A stretch of 64,000 nt of DNA. Source: Solirubrobacteraceae bacterium (GTDB taxonomy: Bacteria; Actinomycetota; Thermoleophilia; Solirubrobacterales; Solirubrobacteraceae). Shown here one piece after another: positions 41,504 to 49,708 of this stretch. Position numbers and translations under genes: made by a program. The notes below the pieces were generated by a model. It worked only from the letters and a program-made list of their open reading frames with translations, was not told the origin of the DNA and did not search any database. Where the stretch lies: contig JAPSGI010000007.1 in NCBI GenBank assembly GCA_031177685.1, forward strand, positions 1 to 64,000, read 5' to 3'. Numbering within the stretch: the first letter of the stretch is position 1; every line of letters begins with the position of its first letter.

Positions 41504-42637
41504 TTATAGTACCACCCGGCCGGGCTCCTCCCGCCAGCGCGCGACCGTCCGCCGCAGCGCAAGATAGGCCACGGCGCCCGGGATCGTCGGCAGCCAGAAG
41601 GCGAACGCGCGGTAGGACAGCACGGCCACCAGCGCGTAGTCCCCGGGAACCCCGAAGGCGATGAACGCGCCGATCATCCCGCCGTCCACGCCGCCGATCC
41701 CGCCAGGGAGCGGGAGCAGGTTCCCCAGCATCCCCACGAAGTAGGCCATGACGATCACCGCCAGGTACGGCGGATCCTGGCCGAAGGCGTGGAAGCACGC
41801 CCACAGGACCGAGATGTCGAAGGCCCACCACAGGACGGCGCCGAGCACGCCGGCACGGCGCTCGCGGACCAGCGCGATCGCGGTGCGCACGCCGCTGGCC
41901 ACCGACGCCGGCGCCGTGGCGAGCCGGCGGGCGAGCGCGACGAGCCGCATTCGGCGGTGCCCCCTCCCCCACCGCTCGACGACGCGCTCGATGTCGGTGG
42001 GCACCAGCGAGATGGCCAAAAAGACGCCGATCGCGACGGCCCCGAGGATGGCCGGGACCATCGTCATGACGAAGGGGTCGGGACCGTTGAAGAGCTCCCA
42101 GTGCAGGCCGAGCCCGAACACGATCAGCGCCAGCATGTAGACGACGTAGAGCAGGCACAGGAACGCGACCATGCGGCAGGCCACCGTGCGCCGCTCCATC
42201 CCCGAGCGCCGCAGAGCCCAGGCCGTCAGCGCGATGCCGCCGGCGCCCGCCGCGTTGAACAGGCGGTTGGCCGCCAGCGCCGCCATCGTGATCTGGAAGC
42301 TCTCCTTCCAGTCCACGCGCGACTCGCCGCGGACGAATACCGTGCGGAACAGCAGCACGTAGCCGATCCAGGCGCACGCCTCGAGCAGCACCGCGCCGCC
42401 GAGCCAGTACGGGTCGCCCTGGCTGATGCGGTCCCAGGTGTTGTCCAGACCGGCCAGCTGGGGCAGGACGAAGTACAGGAAGGCCAGCGCCGCGAGGACG
42501 AAGAGGCCGAAGAACAGCCAGTTGCGGCGCGAGAGGCGCGCCGACGGCATCTCCTCGTCGGCGTCCTCCCCAGGGGAGACGTTGGCCTCGGTCACCGGCG
42601 CCGTCGACTGCTGCCGCGTGAGGGCCCGATCGCTCAC
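41504..42637 (-). CDS. UPF0104/lysylphosphatidylglycerol synthase-type integral membrane protein
   Basis: A 377-residue polytopic protein with about eight helices from residue 40 onward, after a 38-residue acidic cytoplasmic leader. It matches the flippase-like transmembrane part of MprF (GFLVSLVLL-type helices; FVGMLGNLLPLPGGIGGVDGGMIGAFIAFG is the diagnostic PxPGGIGxxE-like loop, with D in place of E). There is no C-terminal aminoacyl-transfer domain, so lipid flipping or transport is more likely than lysylation. The GTG start overlaps the upstream PAP2 stop (GTGA). Confidence 0.85.
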   Translation of the reverse strand: MSDRALTRQQSTAPVTEANVSPGEDADEEMPSARLSRRNWLFFGLFVLAALAFLYFVLPQLAGLDNTWDRISQGDPYWLGGAVLLEACAWIGYVLLFRTVFVRGESRVDWKESFQITMAALAANRLFNAAGAGGIALTAWALRRSGMERRTVACRMVAFLCLLYVVYMLALIVFGLGLHWELFNGPDPFVMTMVPAILGAVAIGVFLAISLVPTDIERVVERWGRGHRRMRLVALARRLATAPASVASGVRTAIALVRERRAGVLGAVLWWAFDISVLWACFHAFGQDPPYLAVIVMAYFVGMLGNLLPLPGGIGGVDGGMIGAFIAFGVPGDYALVAVLSYRAFAFWLPTIPGAVAYLALRRTVARWREEPGRVVL

Positions 42638-43560
42638 GCGTGCGCGCGTGCCTCGAGGAGCTGGACACGACGCGAGAAGGCGGCGAAGGCGGGACCGACG
42701 TGGGGCGTGGCGCGGCGGACCGCCTCGGTCAGCGCGAGGCCGGCCAGCAGGTCGACGAGGTAGTGCTCGCCCAGGTAGACCAGGGCGATTCCCAGCGTCC
42801 CGGCGTACGTCCAGCCCACGGCGCCGGCGACCGGCCCCGTGTCGGCCAGCACATGGGCGGCCATCACGGACGTGGCGAAATGCAGCGACGGCATGGCGGC
42901 GAGCGGGTTCCCCGCGAGAAAACTGTAAAGGGGCGCCCAGCCGCGCTTCCAGAATTGCTCGCCGTACTCGATCATCATGCGCCGCACCGCGGGGAAGCGC
43001 CCGTTGCCCAGGCGCCCCTCCTGCGCGGCGTACCAGGGCGGCGCCGTGGGCACCGCCCAGTAGAGGATGGCGCCGAGATCGAAGACGGCGTAGGTCTGGG
43101 CCGCCGCGCGGGGGAAGCGGTCGCGGTGGAAGGCCAGCACGTAGGCCACCGCGGTATGGGGCACGAGGAACCACACCCAGTGCGCCCACACCAGCGGCTT
43201 CTCGTGCGCGCGGATGTGGTCGGGACGCGCAAACAGGTGCTGCAGGCGTTGGGTCGGCGTCGCCCCGAGGCCGAGGACGCGATCGACCCGCACCGGGTAG
43301 TCGACGCGCACCCGCCGGCGCAGCGCCTCGGGATCGTCGTTGGGCATCTCGTAGGCCGCTATGTAGGCCCACATCTGCAGCGCGCACATGAGCACGTCGC
43401 GGCGCGGGGTGCGCGGAGTGGCTACGCACAGCGCCACGGGGGCCAGCGCGGCGGCGCCCAGGACGACCGGCGGACGCACGTTCAGGCGCCGGCGCACGAG
43501 CGGGGCGGCGACTCCGGCCGCGACCGCTACCCAGGCCGCTGTCCTGAGAGCCCTCGCCAC
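42634..43560 (-). CDS. PAP2-superfamily membrane phosphatase/inositol phosphotransferase-like
   Basis: A 308-residue polytopic enzyme with six to seven helices. The PAP2 core motifs are the second, NPLAAMPSLHFATSVMAAHVLAD (PSLH, catalytic His), and the third, LGEHYLVDLLAGLALTEA (HxxxD). The first motif (KxxxxxxRP) is not obvious, as in the inositol-phosphoceramide synthase-like (PAP2_3) branch. It would act on a phospholipid head group at the outer membrane face. The GTG start lies six bases after TATAGT. Coupled to the UPF0104 gene. Confidence 0.84.
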   Translation of the reverse strand: MARALRTAAWVAVAAGVAAPLVRRRLNVRPPVVLGAAALAPVALCVATPRTPRRDVLMCALQMWAYIAAYEMPNDDPEALRRRVRVDYPVRVDRVLGLGATPTQRLQHLFARPDHIRAHEKPLVWAHWVWFLVPHTAVAYVLAFHRDRFPRAAAQTYAVFDLGAILYWAVPTAPPWYAAQEGRLGNGRFPAVRRMMIEYGEQFWKRGWAPLYSFLAGNPLAAMPSLHFATSVMAAHVLADTGPVAGAVGWTYAGTLGIALVYLGEHYLVDLLAGLALTEAVRRATPHVGPAFAAFSRRVQLLEARAHA

Positions 43561-43566
43561 GCGCGC

Positions 43567-43572
43567 ACTATA
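43567..43572 (-). promoter_or_regulatory. -10 element of the PAP2-UPF0104-trxB operon
   Basis: TATAGT (minus strand), six bases before GTG 43560. Confidence 0.55.
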
Positions 43573-43604
43573 GGCAGAGGGCCGGTCCTCGCTGGCGCGG
43601 CGCG

Positions 43605-43610
43605 TATCGT
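43605..43610 (+). promoter_or_regulatory. -10 element of the VOC gene
   Basis: TATCGT, seven bases before GTG 43618. Confidence 0.45.
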
Positions 43611-43617
43611 GGGCGCC

Positions 43618-44469
43618 GTGCCCGAGCCCGCCATCCGGATCGCCCGCGTGGAGCTGCGCGTCGCCGACGTCGAGCGGTCGGCGCAGTGGTACGGAGCGGT
43701 CGTCGGGCTGCAGCTGCGCGAGGCCGACGAGCAGGCCGCCGCCCTGGCCGCACCGGACGGCGGCGAGGTGCTGGTCGCGCTGCGGCGCTCGCCGGCTCCG
43801 GGGCCGTCGCCGCGCATGGCCGCCGGCCTGTTCCACACCGCCTTCCTGTACCCGCGCCGCTCGCAGCTCGCCGCGGCCCTGCTGCGCGTGTCGAAAGGCC
43901 GTCACCCGCTCACCGGCGCGTCGGACCACCTGGCCTCCGAGGCGCTCTATCTCGACGATCCCGACGCGCTCGGGATCGAGCTCTACAGCGACCGCCCGCG
44001 TGAGACGTGGCCCAAGGACCCGGAGGGCCGCTACATCCTCGACACGCTGCCGCTCGATCTGAACTCGGTGCTCGAGGCCGGCGCGCCGGACGGCGGCGAG
44101 GCCGAGGGCGTCGAGGTCGGCCACGTGCACCTCAAGGTGGGCGACCTGGACGCGGCGCTGCGGTTCTGGACGCAGGCCGTCGGGCTCGACCTCACGGCGC
44201 AGCTCCCGCGCGCCCGCTTCCTCTCCACCGGCGGCTACCACCACCACGTCGGGGTGAACACGTGGTTCTCCGAGGGCACACCGCTGGAACCCGCGGACGG
44301 ACCCGGGCTCGACGCGGTCGTGGCGGCGGTGTCCGGCGATCCGGGTCTGGAGGCAACCCACGCGCGCCTCATCGACGCGGGCGCGCCGGTCGAGACGCTC
44401 GACGGCTCGCTGGCCACCCGCACGCCCGATGGCGTGCGGGTCGTGCTGGAGCCCGACGCGCGGGGGTAG
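43618..44469 (+). CDS. Two-domain VOC (glyoxalase/extradiol dioxygenase-like) protein
   Basis: A 283-residue protein of two vicinal-oxygen-chelate modules, similar to CatE-type catechol-2,3-dioxygenases. Module 1 (residues 7-130): IRIARVELRVADVERSAQWYGAVVGLQL and LFHTAFLYP, with ALYLDDPDALGIELY carrying the metal Glu. Module 2 (residues 155-283): VGHVHLKVGDLDAALRFWTQAVGLDL, HHHVGVNTW and GVRVVLEPD. The His-His-Glu triad can be traced in module 2 (HVH, HHHVG, LEPD), so a metal site is plausible. GTG start. Confidence 0.85.
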   Translation: MPEPAIRIARVELRVADVERSAQWYGAVVGLQLREADEQAAALAAPDGGEVLVALRRSPAPGPSPRMAAGLFHTAFLYPRRSQLAAALLRVSKGRHPLTGASDHLASEALYLDDPDALGIELYSDRPRETWPKDPEGRYILDTLPLDLNSVLEAGAPDGGEAEGVEVGHVHLKVGDLDAALRFWTQAVGLDLTAQLPRARFLSTGGYHHHVGVNTWFSEGTPLEPADGPGLDAVVAAVSGDPGLEATHARLIDAGAPVETLDGSLATRTPDGVRVVLEPDARG

Positions 44470-44482
44470 GCGCGCGGTCGCT

Positions 44483-44488
44483 TAGGGT
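44483..44488 (+). promoter_or_regulatory. -10 element of asnB
   Basis: TAGGGT, nine bases before ATG 44498; no ribosome-binding site. Confidence 0.55.
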
Positions 44489-44497
44489 GCCTCGCCG

Positions 44498-46366
44498 ATG
44501 TGCGGCATCGCCGGATGTGTGGTCGCGCCCGGTGCGCGGCCGGATCGCTCCGCGCTGGAGCGGATGGCGGCCGCCCTGGCTCACCGCGGCCCCGACGACG
44601 CGGGGGTGCAGATCGCCGGCTCGGTCGGCCTGGTGCACCGCCGGCTGTCGATCGTCGACCCCACGCCGGCCGGCCATCAGCCGATGGAGCTGGACGGCGG
44701 GCGCTGGTGGCTGACCTACAACGGGGAGGTGTTCAACCACCTCGAGCTGCGCGCGCGGCTCGGCGAGCGCGCCTGGCGCGGGGGGACCGACACCGAGACG
44801 CTCCTGCATGCCCTGGACGCCTGGGGCGAGGAGGCGATCGCGCGCTGCAACGGCCTCTACGCCTTCGCCGCGCTGGACCGCGACCGCGGGCGCCTGCTGC
44901 TCGTGCGCGACCGCTTCGGCGTCAAGCCCCTGTACGTCGCGCGACACGCCGGGGCGCTGTGGTTCGCCTCGGAGATCCGCGCGCTGCTGGCGGCCGGAGT
45001 GCCGCGCCGGCCGCGCCCCGAGGTGGTCGCCCACGCCGTCGCCTACGGCTGGGCGGGCGGCGCGCCGACGCCGATCGACGGCGTGGACCGCGTCGCGCCC
45101 GGCACGCTGCTCGACGTGGACCTCGCCACGCTGCAGGCGCGCGAGCGGTGCTGGTACGACCCGGCCGCCGCCGTGGAACCCGAACGCGCCGCGGCGCTGG
45201 CGGGCCGTCCGCGCGCGCAGCTGGCCGGGGCGCTGGAGGACGAGCTGCGCGCGTCCGTGCGCCGCCGGCTGATGGCCGACGTGCCCGTGGGGACGATGTG
45301 CTCGGGCGGTCTGGACTCCTCGCTGATCACGGCGTTCGCCCGCGACGAGCACCCGCGGATCGTCGCCTACAACGCCGCGGTGGTCGACCAGCCCGGCGCG
45401 GACGAGGGGCCGTGGGCTTCGCTGGTGGCGCGATCGCTGGGCGTCGAGCTGCGCACCGCGCGGCTGACCGCGCAGAGCTGGCGCGCGGGCCTCGTCGCCG
45501 CCGTCGCCCACAACGAGCTGCCGCTCATGCACGAGAGCTCGATCCCGATGGCGATGATCGCCGCGCTGGCCCGCGCCGACGGCGTGAAGGTCCTGCTCAG
45601 CGGGGAGGGCGCCGACGAGCTGTTCGCCGGCTACGACTTCCTGCACCCGGCCGAGTACGCGGCCGTCGTGCCGGCGCCGCTGCGGGCCCGCCAGCGCGCC
45701 GAGGTCCTGCGCGCCCGTTTCGCGGCTCTTGTCCGGCGCGGGGGACGGGGGGCCGGTCAGGCGTTGCGCCGGCGGATCGTGGACCGCGCGGGCGCGCCGG
45801 CGCTTCTGCCGCCGTGGGCGCCGGGCGCGGCCGCGCATGCCGACGCCGTGCGCGCACGAGCGGCGGCGGCGTACGCCCACCATCCGGGTCCGCGCGGCGC
45901 GCTGGAGGCGGCGCTCCTGGGCGACCTCTCCACGTACCTGCCCCACCTCCTCAACCGCCAGGACAAGAACACGATGCAGGCCTCGATCGAGACGCGCGTG
46001 CCGTTCCTGGACCCCGCCGTGGTCGCGCTCGCGCTGAACCTCCCGCTCGAGGCCCGGACGCGCCCGCTGCGCAAGGGGATCCTCCGCGACCTGGGCGCCG
46101 CGCACCTCCCGCCACGCGTGTCGCGCCGGGCCAAGGTCGGCTTCGGCTTCGACGTGCGCCGCTACCTCGACGGCGCCGCCAGGCCGGAGTTCCTGGCCGA
46201 CGGCGCGCTGCGCGAAGTCTTCGAGATGCCGCGCGACCGCTGGGCCGCCACCGTCCGCGGCGCCTCCTCGGCCCACGCGCTGCGCCTGTGGTCGGGCGAG
46301 ATCTGGTGGCGGCTGTTCGTCGAGGGCGCCACCGCGGACGCCGTCGAAGCCGCAGTGTGGACTTGA
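44498..46366 (+). CDS. asnB: Asparagine synthase (glutamine-hydrolysing)
   Basis: A 622-residue two-domain enzyme. The N-terminal nucleophile amidotransferase begins MCGIAGCVV, with Cys2 as catalytic residue after Met removal. LAHRGPDDAG and LTYNGEVFNHLELR bind glutamine. The synthetase domain starts near residue 230 with the PP-loop motif MCSGGLDSSLITAFA and has LLSGEGADELFAGYDF and QASIETRVPFLD. Asparagine supply or a peptide/glycan amidation role are both possible in this subfamily. The last two codons and stop are formed by a copy of the 39-bp palindromic repeat, so the original C-terminus may have been altered. Confidence 0.93.
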   Translation: MCGIAGCVVAPGARPDRSALERMAAALAHRGPDDAGVQIAGSVGLVHRRLSIVDPTPAGHQPMELDGGRWWLTYNGEVFNHLELRARLGERAWRGGTDTETLLHALDAWGEEAIARCNGLYAFAALDRDRGRLLLVRDRFGVKPLYVARHAGALWFASEIRALLAAGVPRRPRPEVVAHAVAYGWAGGAPTPIDGVDRVAPGTLLDVDLATLQARERCWYDPAAAVEPERAAALAGRPRAQLAGALEDELRASVRRRLMADVPVGTMCSGGLDSSLITAFARDEHPRIVAYNAAVVDQPGADEGPWASLVARSLGVELRTARLTAQSWRAGLVAAVAHNELPLMHESSIPMAMIAALARADGVKVLLSGEGADELFAGYDFLHPAEYAAVVPAPLRARQRAEVLRARFAALVRRGGRGAGQALRRRIVDRAGAPALLPPWAPGAAAHADAVRARAAAAYAHHPGPRGALEAALLGDLSTYLPHLLNRQDKNTMQASIETRVPFLDPAVVALALNLPLEARTRPLRKGILRDLGAAHLPPRVSRRAKVGFGFDVRRYLDGAARPEFLADGALREVFEMPRDRWAATVRGASSAHALRLWSGEIWWRLFVEGATADAVEAAVWT

Positions 46367-46395
46367 CCGCGATATAGGCGGCTAACTCAACAACG
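46357..46395 (+). repeat. 39-bp palindromic repeat, copy A
   Basis: Matches the reverse complement of 50601-50639 at 37 of 39 positions, the first 29 exactly. Within each copy GTGGACTT and AAGTCCAC-type arms plus inner CCGC/GCGG flank a 7-base centre; copy A has two changes in its right arm. It contains the asnB stop (46364-46366) and the stop of the facing gene (46382-46384). No T-run follows in either direction. Confidence 0.9.
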
Positions 46396-47122
46396 GTGTC
46401 GCGGGGTCGTGCGGCCAGGCGAGGGGCGCGGCGGTCGCGCGCAGGATGGCGGTGCGGCGCGCGGCGAGGTCGGGATCGGCGACATGGGCGCTCACGAAGT
46501 CGCCCAGGGGCTCGCCCGGCGCCAGCTCGTCGCGCACGGCCGCGAGGATGTCCTCCTCGCTGCGCGCGGGCCACGTCCGACCCTGCACGGGCACCGCGGC
46601 GACGCCGACGTGGCCGCCGCCGCGGCGCAGGCAGCCGTGGCGCGAGACCCACGCGCGCACCGACTCGACGCGGCGGCCGCCCTCCAGCCGCAGGTCGAGC
46701 CCCTGCAGGTGCACGAGCTCGTAGTTGGGCTCGGTCCGGTGCACGCGCGCGAGCTGCGCGCGCGTCAGGTGGATCGCGTGGACCGACGCCACGGCGCCCG
46801 GCGAGCGCTGCAGCGCCGCGGGGATCGCGCCGTACGGGGAGACGTGCGCGGAGTAGACGACGTCGAAGTCGCGCAGCTCGGCGGCCACGACGGGCACCCG
46901 CACGCCTTCGGCGAGCTCGCCCAGCTTGGCCGTCAGCGCGGCGGGCGAGGCGTTGGCGCCGTAGGCCAGGACGGCGATCCGCTCGCCGGCCTCGAGATCC
47001 TCGGCGCGCGGTTCCTCGGCCCGCCCGTCCGCCAGGACGTAGGACTCGCGCGGCACGCCGAACGGGTAGGCCAGGACGCGCGCGAGGAGGTCCTCGACGC
47101 TCGTGCCGGCGGGCTCGTTCAC
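46382..47122 (-). CDS. Gamma-glutamylcyclotransferase-like protein
   Basis: A 246-residue protein. The stretch IAVLAYGANASPAALTAKLG near residue 50 resembles the substrate-loop motif YGSNL of gamma-glutamylcyclotransferase (GGCT) folds. LTRAQLARVHRTEPNYELVHL occupies the place where GGCT proteins carry the catalytic Glu (RTEPNY). This supports an AIG2/GGCT relative, which would release 5-oxoproline from gamma-glutamyl amines or peptides, but similarity is limited to these motifs. GTG start overlaps the amidotransferase stop (GTGA). Last gene of a four-gene coupled operon; its stop lies in repeat copy A. Confidence 0.6.
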   Translation of the reverse strand: MNEPAGTSVEDLLARVLAYPFGVPRESYVLADGRAEEPRAEDLEAGERIAVLAYGANASPAALTAKLGELAEGVRVPVVAAELRDFDVVYSAHVSPYGAIPAALQRSPGAVASVHAIHLTRAQLARVHRTEPNYELVHLQGLDLRLEGGRRVESVRAWVSRHGCLRRGGGHVGVAAVPVQGRTWPARSEEDILAAVRDELAPGEPLGDFVSAHVADPDLAARRTAILRATAAPLAWPHDPATPLLS

Positions 47123-47850
47123 GGTCCGGCCGCGGCCCGCCGGCCGGCGGCCTCCTCGACCAGCGCGGCGATCAGGCGGCTGGTCTCGTCGCCCTCGGGA
47201 TGCCACTGGACGCCGAGGGCGAAGCGGCGCCGCGGGTCCTCCAGCGCCTCGGGCAGGTCGTCCGCCTCGGCGCGTCCGGTGACGACCAGCCCCTCCCCCA
47301 CGCGCTCCACGCCCTGGTGGTGGTGGGACTTGGCGGCGTGACGCTCCTCCCCGGCGGCGCGCGCGGCGAGAGAGTCCGGCTCCAGGCGCACGTAGTGGTC
47401 GGCCCCGTCGAAGGTGCCCAGCACCGGCCGGTGGTGCGGCGTGGACGGCAGGTCCTGGACCAGCGTCCCGCCGCGCGCCACGTTCATGACCTGCATCCCG
47501 CGGCAGATGCCCAGGAACGGCAGGTCGCGCTCCAGCGCCCGCGCGGCCAGCGCCAGCTCGAAGTCGTCGCGGTCGCGCGCGGGCCGGTCGGTCGCGGGAT
47601 GGCGCTCGGCCCCGTACGTCGCCGGGTCCATGTCCACCCCGCCGGCCAGGATCAGGCCGTCCAGCAGGTCGAGCACCACGTCCGGCTGCGCGGTGACCGC
47701 CGGGTCGGGCGGCAGCATCAGCGCCAGGCCGCCCGCCCGCTGGATGGCCTCGAGGTAGTTGCGCGGCAGCAGGCAGGCCGGCAGGTCCCAGACGCCCCAC
47801 TGCGCGCGCTCCACCGCCGTGCAGATGCCGATGGCCGGCCGCGCGCTCAT
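47119..47850 (-). CDS. Class I glutamine amidotransferase-like gamma-glutamyl hydrolase (PuuD-like)
   Basis: A 243-residue class I amidotransferase fold of the gamma-glutamyl-GABA hydrolase family. Catalytic triad: Cys in LPFLGICRGMQVMNVARGG near residue 115, and the His-Glu pair in FALGVQWHPEGDETS. LILAGGVDMDPATYG and HHHQGVERVG are characteristic of PuuD and relatives, which hydrolyse gamma-glutamyl amide bonds of small molecules. No polyamine genes are nearby. ATG start overlaps the thioesterase stop (ATGA). Its operon faces npdG-cofD, so the F420 gamma-glutamate tail is a possible target, by inference. Confidence 0.87.
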   Translation of the reverse strand: MSARPAIGICTAVERAQWGVWDLPACLLPRNYLEAIQRAGGLALMLPPDPAVTAQPDVVLDLLDGLILAGGVDMDPATYGAERHPATDRPARDRDDFELALAARALERDLPFLGICRGMQVMNVARGGTLVQDLPSTPHHRPVLGTFDGADHYVRLEPDSLAARAAGEERHAAKSHHHQGVERVGEGLVVTGRAEADDLPEALEDPRRRFALGVQWHPEGDETSRLIAALVEEAAGRRAAAGP

Positions 47851-48221
47851 GCCGCCGGCACCTCGATCACCCGGCGCTCGTGCGTGCCCACGCCGATCGT
47901 CCGCTCGCCCTCGCGCACCTCCACGTCGAAGCGCAGCTTGCGCCCGTCGGCGATCTCGCGCAGCGTCGCGCGCACCGTGCAGCGCGCGCCCTCCAGCGCC
48001 GCGCCGACGTGCTTGACGCACACCTCGAAGCCGACCGTGGCGCGGCCGTCCGGCAGGCGCGGGAAGGCGAGCATCGCGGCGTTGCGCTCCATCATCGCGA
48101 TCATGCCGGGCGTCGAGAGCACGCTGCGCCCGATCGTCCCGCCCACGTCGGTCAGCAGCCGGTCCGCGACGACGAACTCGTCCACGCGCTCGTCTCCCAC
48201 CTGCAGCTCGCCGAGGTCCAT
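47847..48221 (-). CDS. Hotdog-fold thioesterase (FlK-like)
   Basis: A 124-residue single hotdog domain. Residues 30-50 (IGRSVLSTPGMIAMMERNAAML) carry the helix with a Glu as found in fluoroacetyl-CoA thioesterase relatives, followed by TVGFEVCVKHVGAALEGARCTVRATL. These small proteins hydrolyse acyl-CoA thioesters or bind acyl groups; the acyl chain is unknown. The three-base gap after the SDR gene and the ATGA overlap with the amidotransferase show tight coupling. Confidence 0.82.
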   Translation of the reverse strand: MDLGELQVGDERVDEFVVADRLLTDVGGTIGRSVLSTPGMIAMMERNAAMLAFPRLPDGRATVGFEVCVKHVGAALEGARCTVRATLREIADGRKLRFDVEVREGERTIGVGTHERRVIEVPAA

Positions 48222-48224
48222 GCC

Positions 48225-48977
48225 CTACATCATCGTCAAGCCGCCGCTCACGCCGATCGTCTCGCCCGTCACGAAGGAGGAGTCGTCGGACGCGAGGAAC
48301 GCGATGACCGCGGCGACCTCGTCGGCCGTGCCGGCCCGGCCCATGCGCGTGGCGGCGATCATGCCCTGCCGCAGGCGGTCGCCCGCCTCGCCGCCGCGGG
48401 TCAGCGCGTCCAGCAGCGGCGTCTCGATGGGGCCGGGCGCCACCGCGTTGCAGCGCACCCCGTAGCGCGCGAACTCCCGCGCCACCGCCTTGGTGAACCC
48501 GATCACGCCGGCCTTGGCCGCGCTGTAGGGGACGTTCATCTCCGAGCCCCCGCGCCCGGCCTCGCTGGCCACGTTGACGATCGCCCCGCGCCGGCGCTCG
48601 CGCATGCCGCCGACCACCTGCTGGGTGACGGCCAGCACGCCGTGCAGGTTCAGGCGCAGCTGGAACTCCCAGTCCTCCGGCGCGATGTGGACGAACCAGC
48701 CCACCCCCCGGTCGCCGCCGCCGGCGTTGTTGACCAGCACGTCGAGCGGGCCGACCGCCGCCTCGGCCGCGCGGGCGCCGGCGCTCACCGAGTCGAGGTC
48801 GAGCACGTCCATGGCGACCGCCTCGCCGTCGAGCTCCCCGGCCACCTCGCGCGCTCCCGCCTCGTCCACGTCGGCCACCACGACGCGCGCGCCCTCGGCG
48901 GCCAGTCGCCGTGCGGTGGCGGCGCCGATGCCCGACGCGCCGCCGGTCACCATCGCCGTCCGGCCCTCCAATCGCAT
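48225..48977 (-). CDS. SDR family oxidoreductase
   Basis: A 250-residue classical short-chain dehydrogenase/reductase. Motifs: TGGASGIG (cofactor), ADVDEA after beta-2 (Asp favours NAD), NNAGGGD, catalytic Ser in VNVASEAGRGG and YxxxK in VPYSAAKAG, then the PGPIETPL loop. The length and GETIGVSGGLTM end resemble acyl-CoA-ring dehydrogenases such as 2-hydroxycyclohexanecarboxyl-CoA dehydrogenase, consistent with the adjacent thioesterase. ATG start nine bases after TAGGGT. It heads the operon divergent from npdG, only 29 bases away. Confidence 0.9.
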   Translation of the reverse strand: MRLEGRTAMVTGGASGIGAATARRLAAEGARVVVADVDEAGAREVAGELDGEAVAMDVLDLDSVSAGARAAEAAVGPLDVLVNNAGGGDRGVGWFVHIAPEDWEFQLRLNLHGVLAVTQQVVGGMRERRRGAIVNVASEAGRGGSEMNVPYSAAKAGVIGFTKAVAREFARYGVRCNAVAPGPIETPLLDALTRGGEAGDRLRQGMIAATRMGRAGTADEVAAVIAFLASDDSSFVTGETIGVSGGLTMM

Positions 48978-48986
48978 CCCGCGCGC

Positions 48987-48992
48987 ACCCTA
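48987..48992 (-). promoter_or_regulatory. -10 element of the SDR/gamma-glutamyl operon
   Basis: TAGGGT (minus strand), nine bases before ATG 48977. It directly abuts the npdG -10 at 48993. Confidence 0.6.
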
Positions 48993-48998
48993 TACGCT
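48993..48998 (+). promoter_or_regulatory. -10 element of npdG
   Basis: TACGCT, eight bases before GTG 49007. With the neighbouring minus-strand element it forms CCCTATACGCT, a back-to-back promoter in a 29-base gap. Confidence 0.6.
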
Positions 48999-49006
48999 GG
49001 CGCGAC

Positions 49007-49708
49007 GTGCCCCGCGAGCCCGTAGCGATCATCGGCGCCACCGGCGCGCTCGGGCACGGGCTCGCGCTGCGGCTGGGGCGGGCGGGCGTGCCGATCGCCG
49101 TCGGCTCGCGCTCCGCGGAGCGCGCGGAGCAGGCCGTCGAGAAGCTGCGCGAGCGGGTGCCGGAGGCGACGTTCGAGCCGTGCGAGAACGCGGAGGCGGT
49201 CCGGCGCGGAGGCGTCGTCGTGCTGTGCGTCCCCTTCCGCAACCAGTCGGAGAACCTCGCCAACCTGCGCGACCACCTGCGCGAGGGCCAGCTGCTGATC
49301 GACGCCACGGTGCCGCTGGCCGCGGCCGTCGGCGGCCGCGCGACGCGGGTGCTCGGAGTCCCCCAGGGCAGCGCGGCCCAGCAGGCCGCCGAGATGGTCC
49401 CCGACGGCGTCCGCGTCGTCGCGGCGCTGCACACGATCAGCGCCGCGACGCTCGGCGACCTCGACCATTCGCTGGACGAGGACGTCCTGATCTGCGGCGA
49501 CCGCAAGGCCGACAAGCGCGAGGCGGCGGAGCTGATCGGCGCGATCCCCGGCCTGCGCTGCGTGGATGCCGGGCGGCTGGAGGTCGCGCGGATCGTGGAG
49601 TCGCTGACCGCGCTGCTGATCTCGATCAACGCCCGCCACAAGACGCACGCGGGAATCCGGATCACCGGCCTGCCCGACGAGTTGTGGCCGCCCCCCTCGT
49701 CGTCCTAG
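49007..49708 (+). CDS. npdG: NADPH-dependent F420 reductase
   Basis: A 233-residue Rossmann enzyme that exchanges hydride between NADPH and coenzyme F420. VAIIGATGALGHGLALRLG begins the nucleotide fold, followed by VGSRSAERAEQAVEKL, where Ser/Arg bind the NADPH phosphate. Later motifs VLCVPFRNQ, IDATVPL and VAALHTISAATLGDLDH match Fno/NpdG. The GTG start is leaderless type. It overlaps cofD by 25 bases, so the cofactor's reductase is made with its biosynthesis enzyme. Confidence 0.9.
   Translation: MPREPVAIIGATGALGHGLALRLGRAGVPIAVGSRSAERAEQAVEKLRERVPEATFEPCENAEAVRRGGVVVLCVPFRNQSENLANLRDHLREGQLLIDATVPLAAAVGGRATRVLGVPQGSAAQQAAEMVPDGVRVVAALHTISAATLGDLDHSLDEDVLICGDRKADKREAAELIGAIPGLRCVDAGRLEVARIVESLTALLISINARHKTHAGIRITGLPDELWPPPSSS

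Noticed and set aside
46357-46395. Repeat copy A as an intrinsic terminator between asnB and the facing gene
   Set aside because: It can form a hairpin, but no T-run follows on either strand and the same sequence recurs between co-directional genes, so termination is not its obvious purpose.
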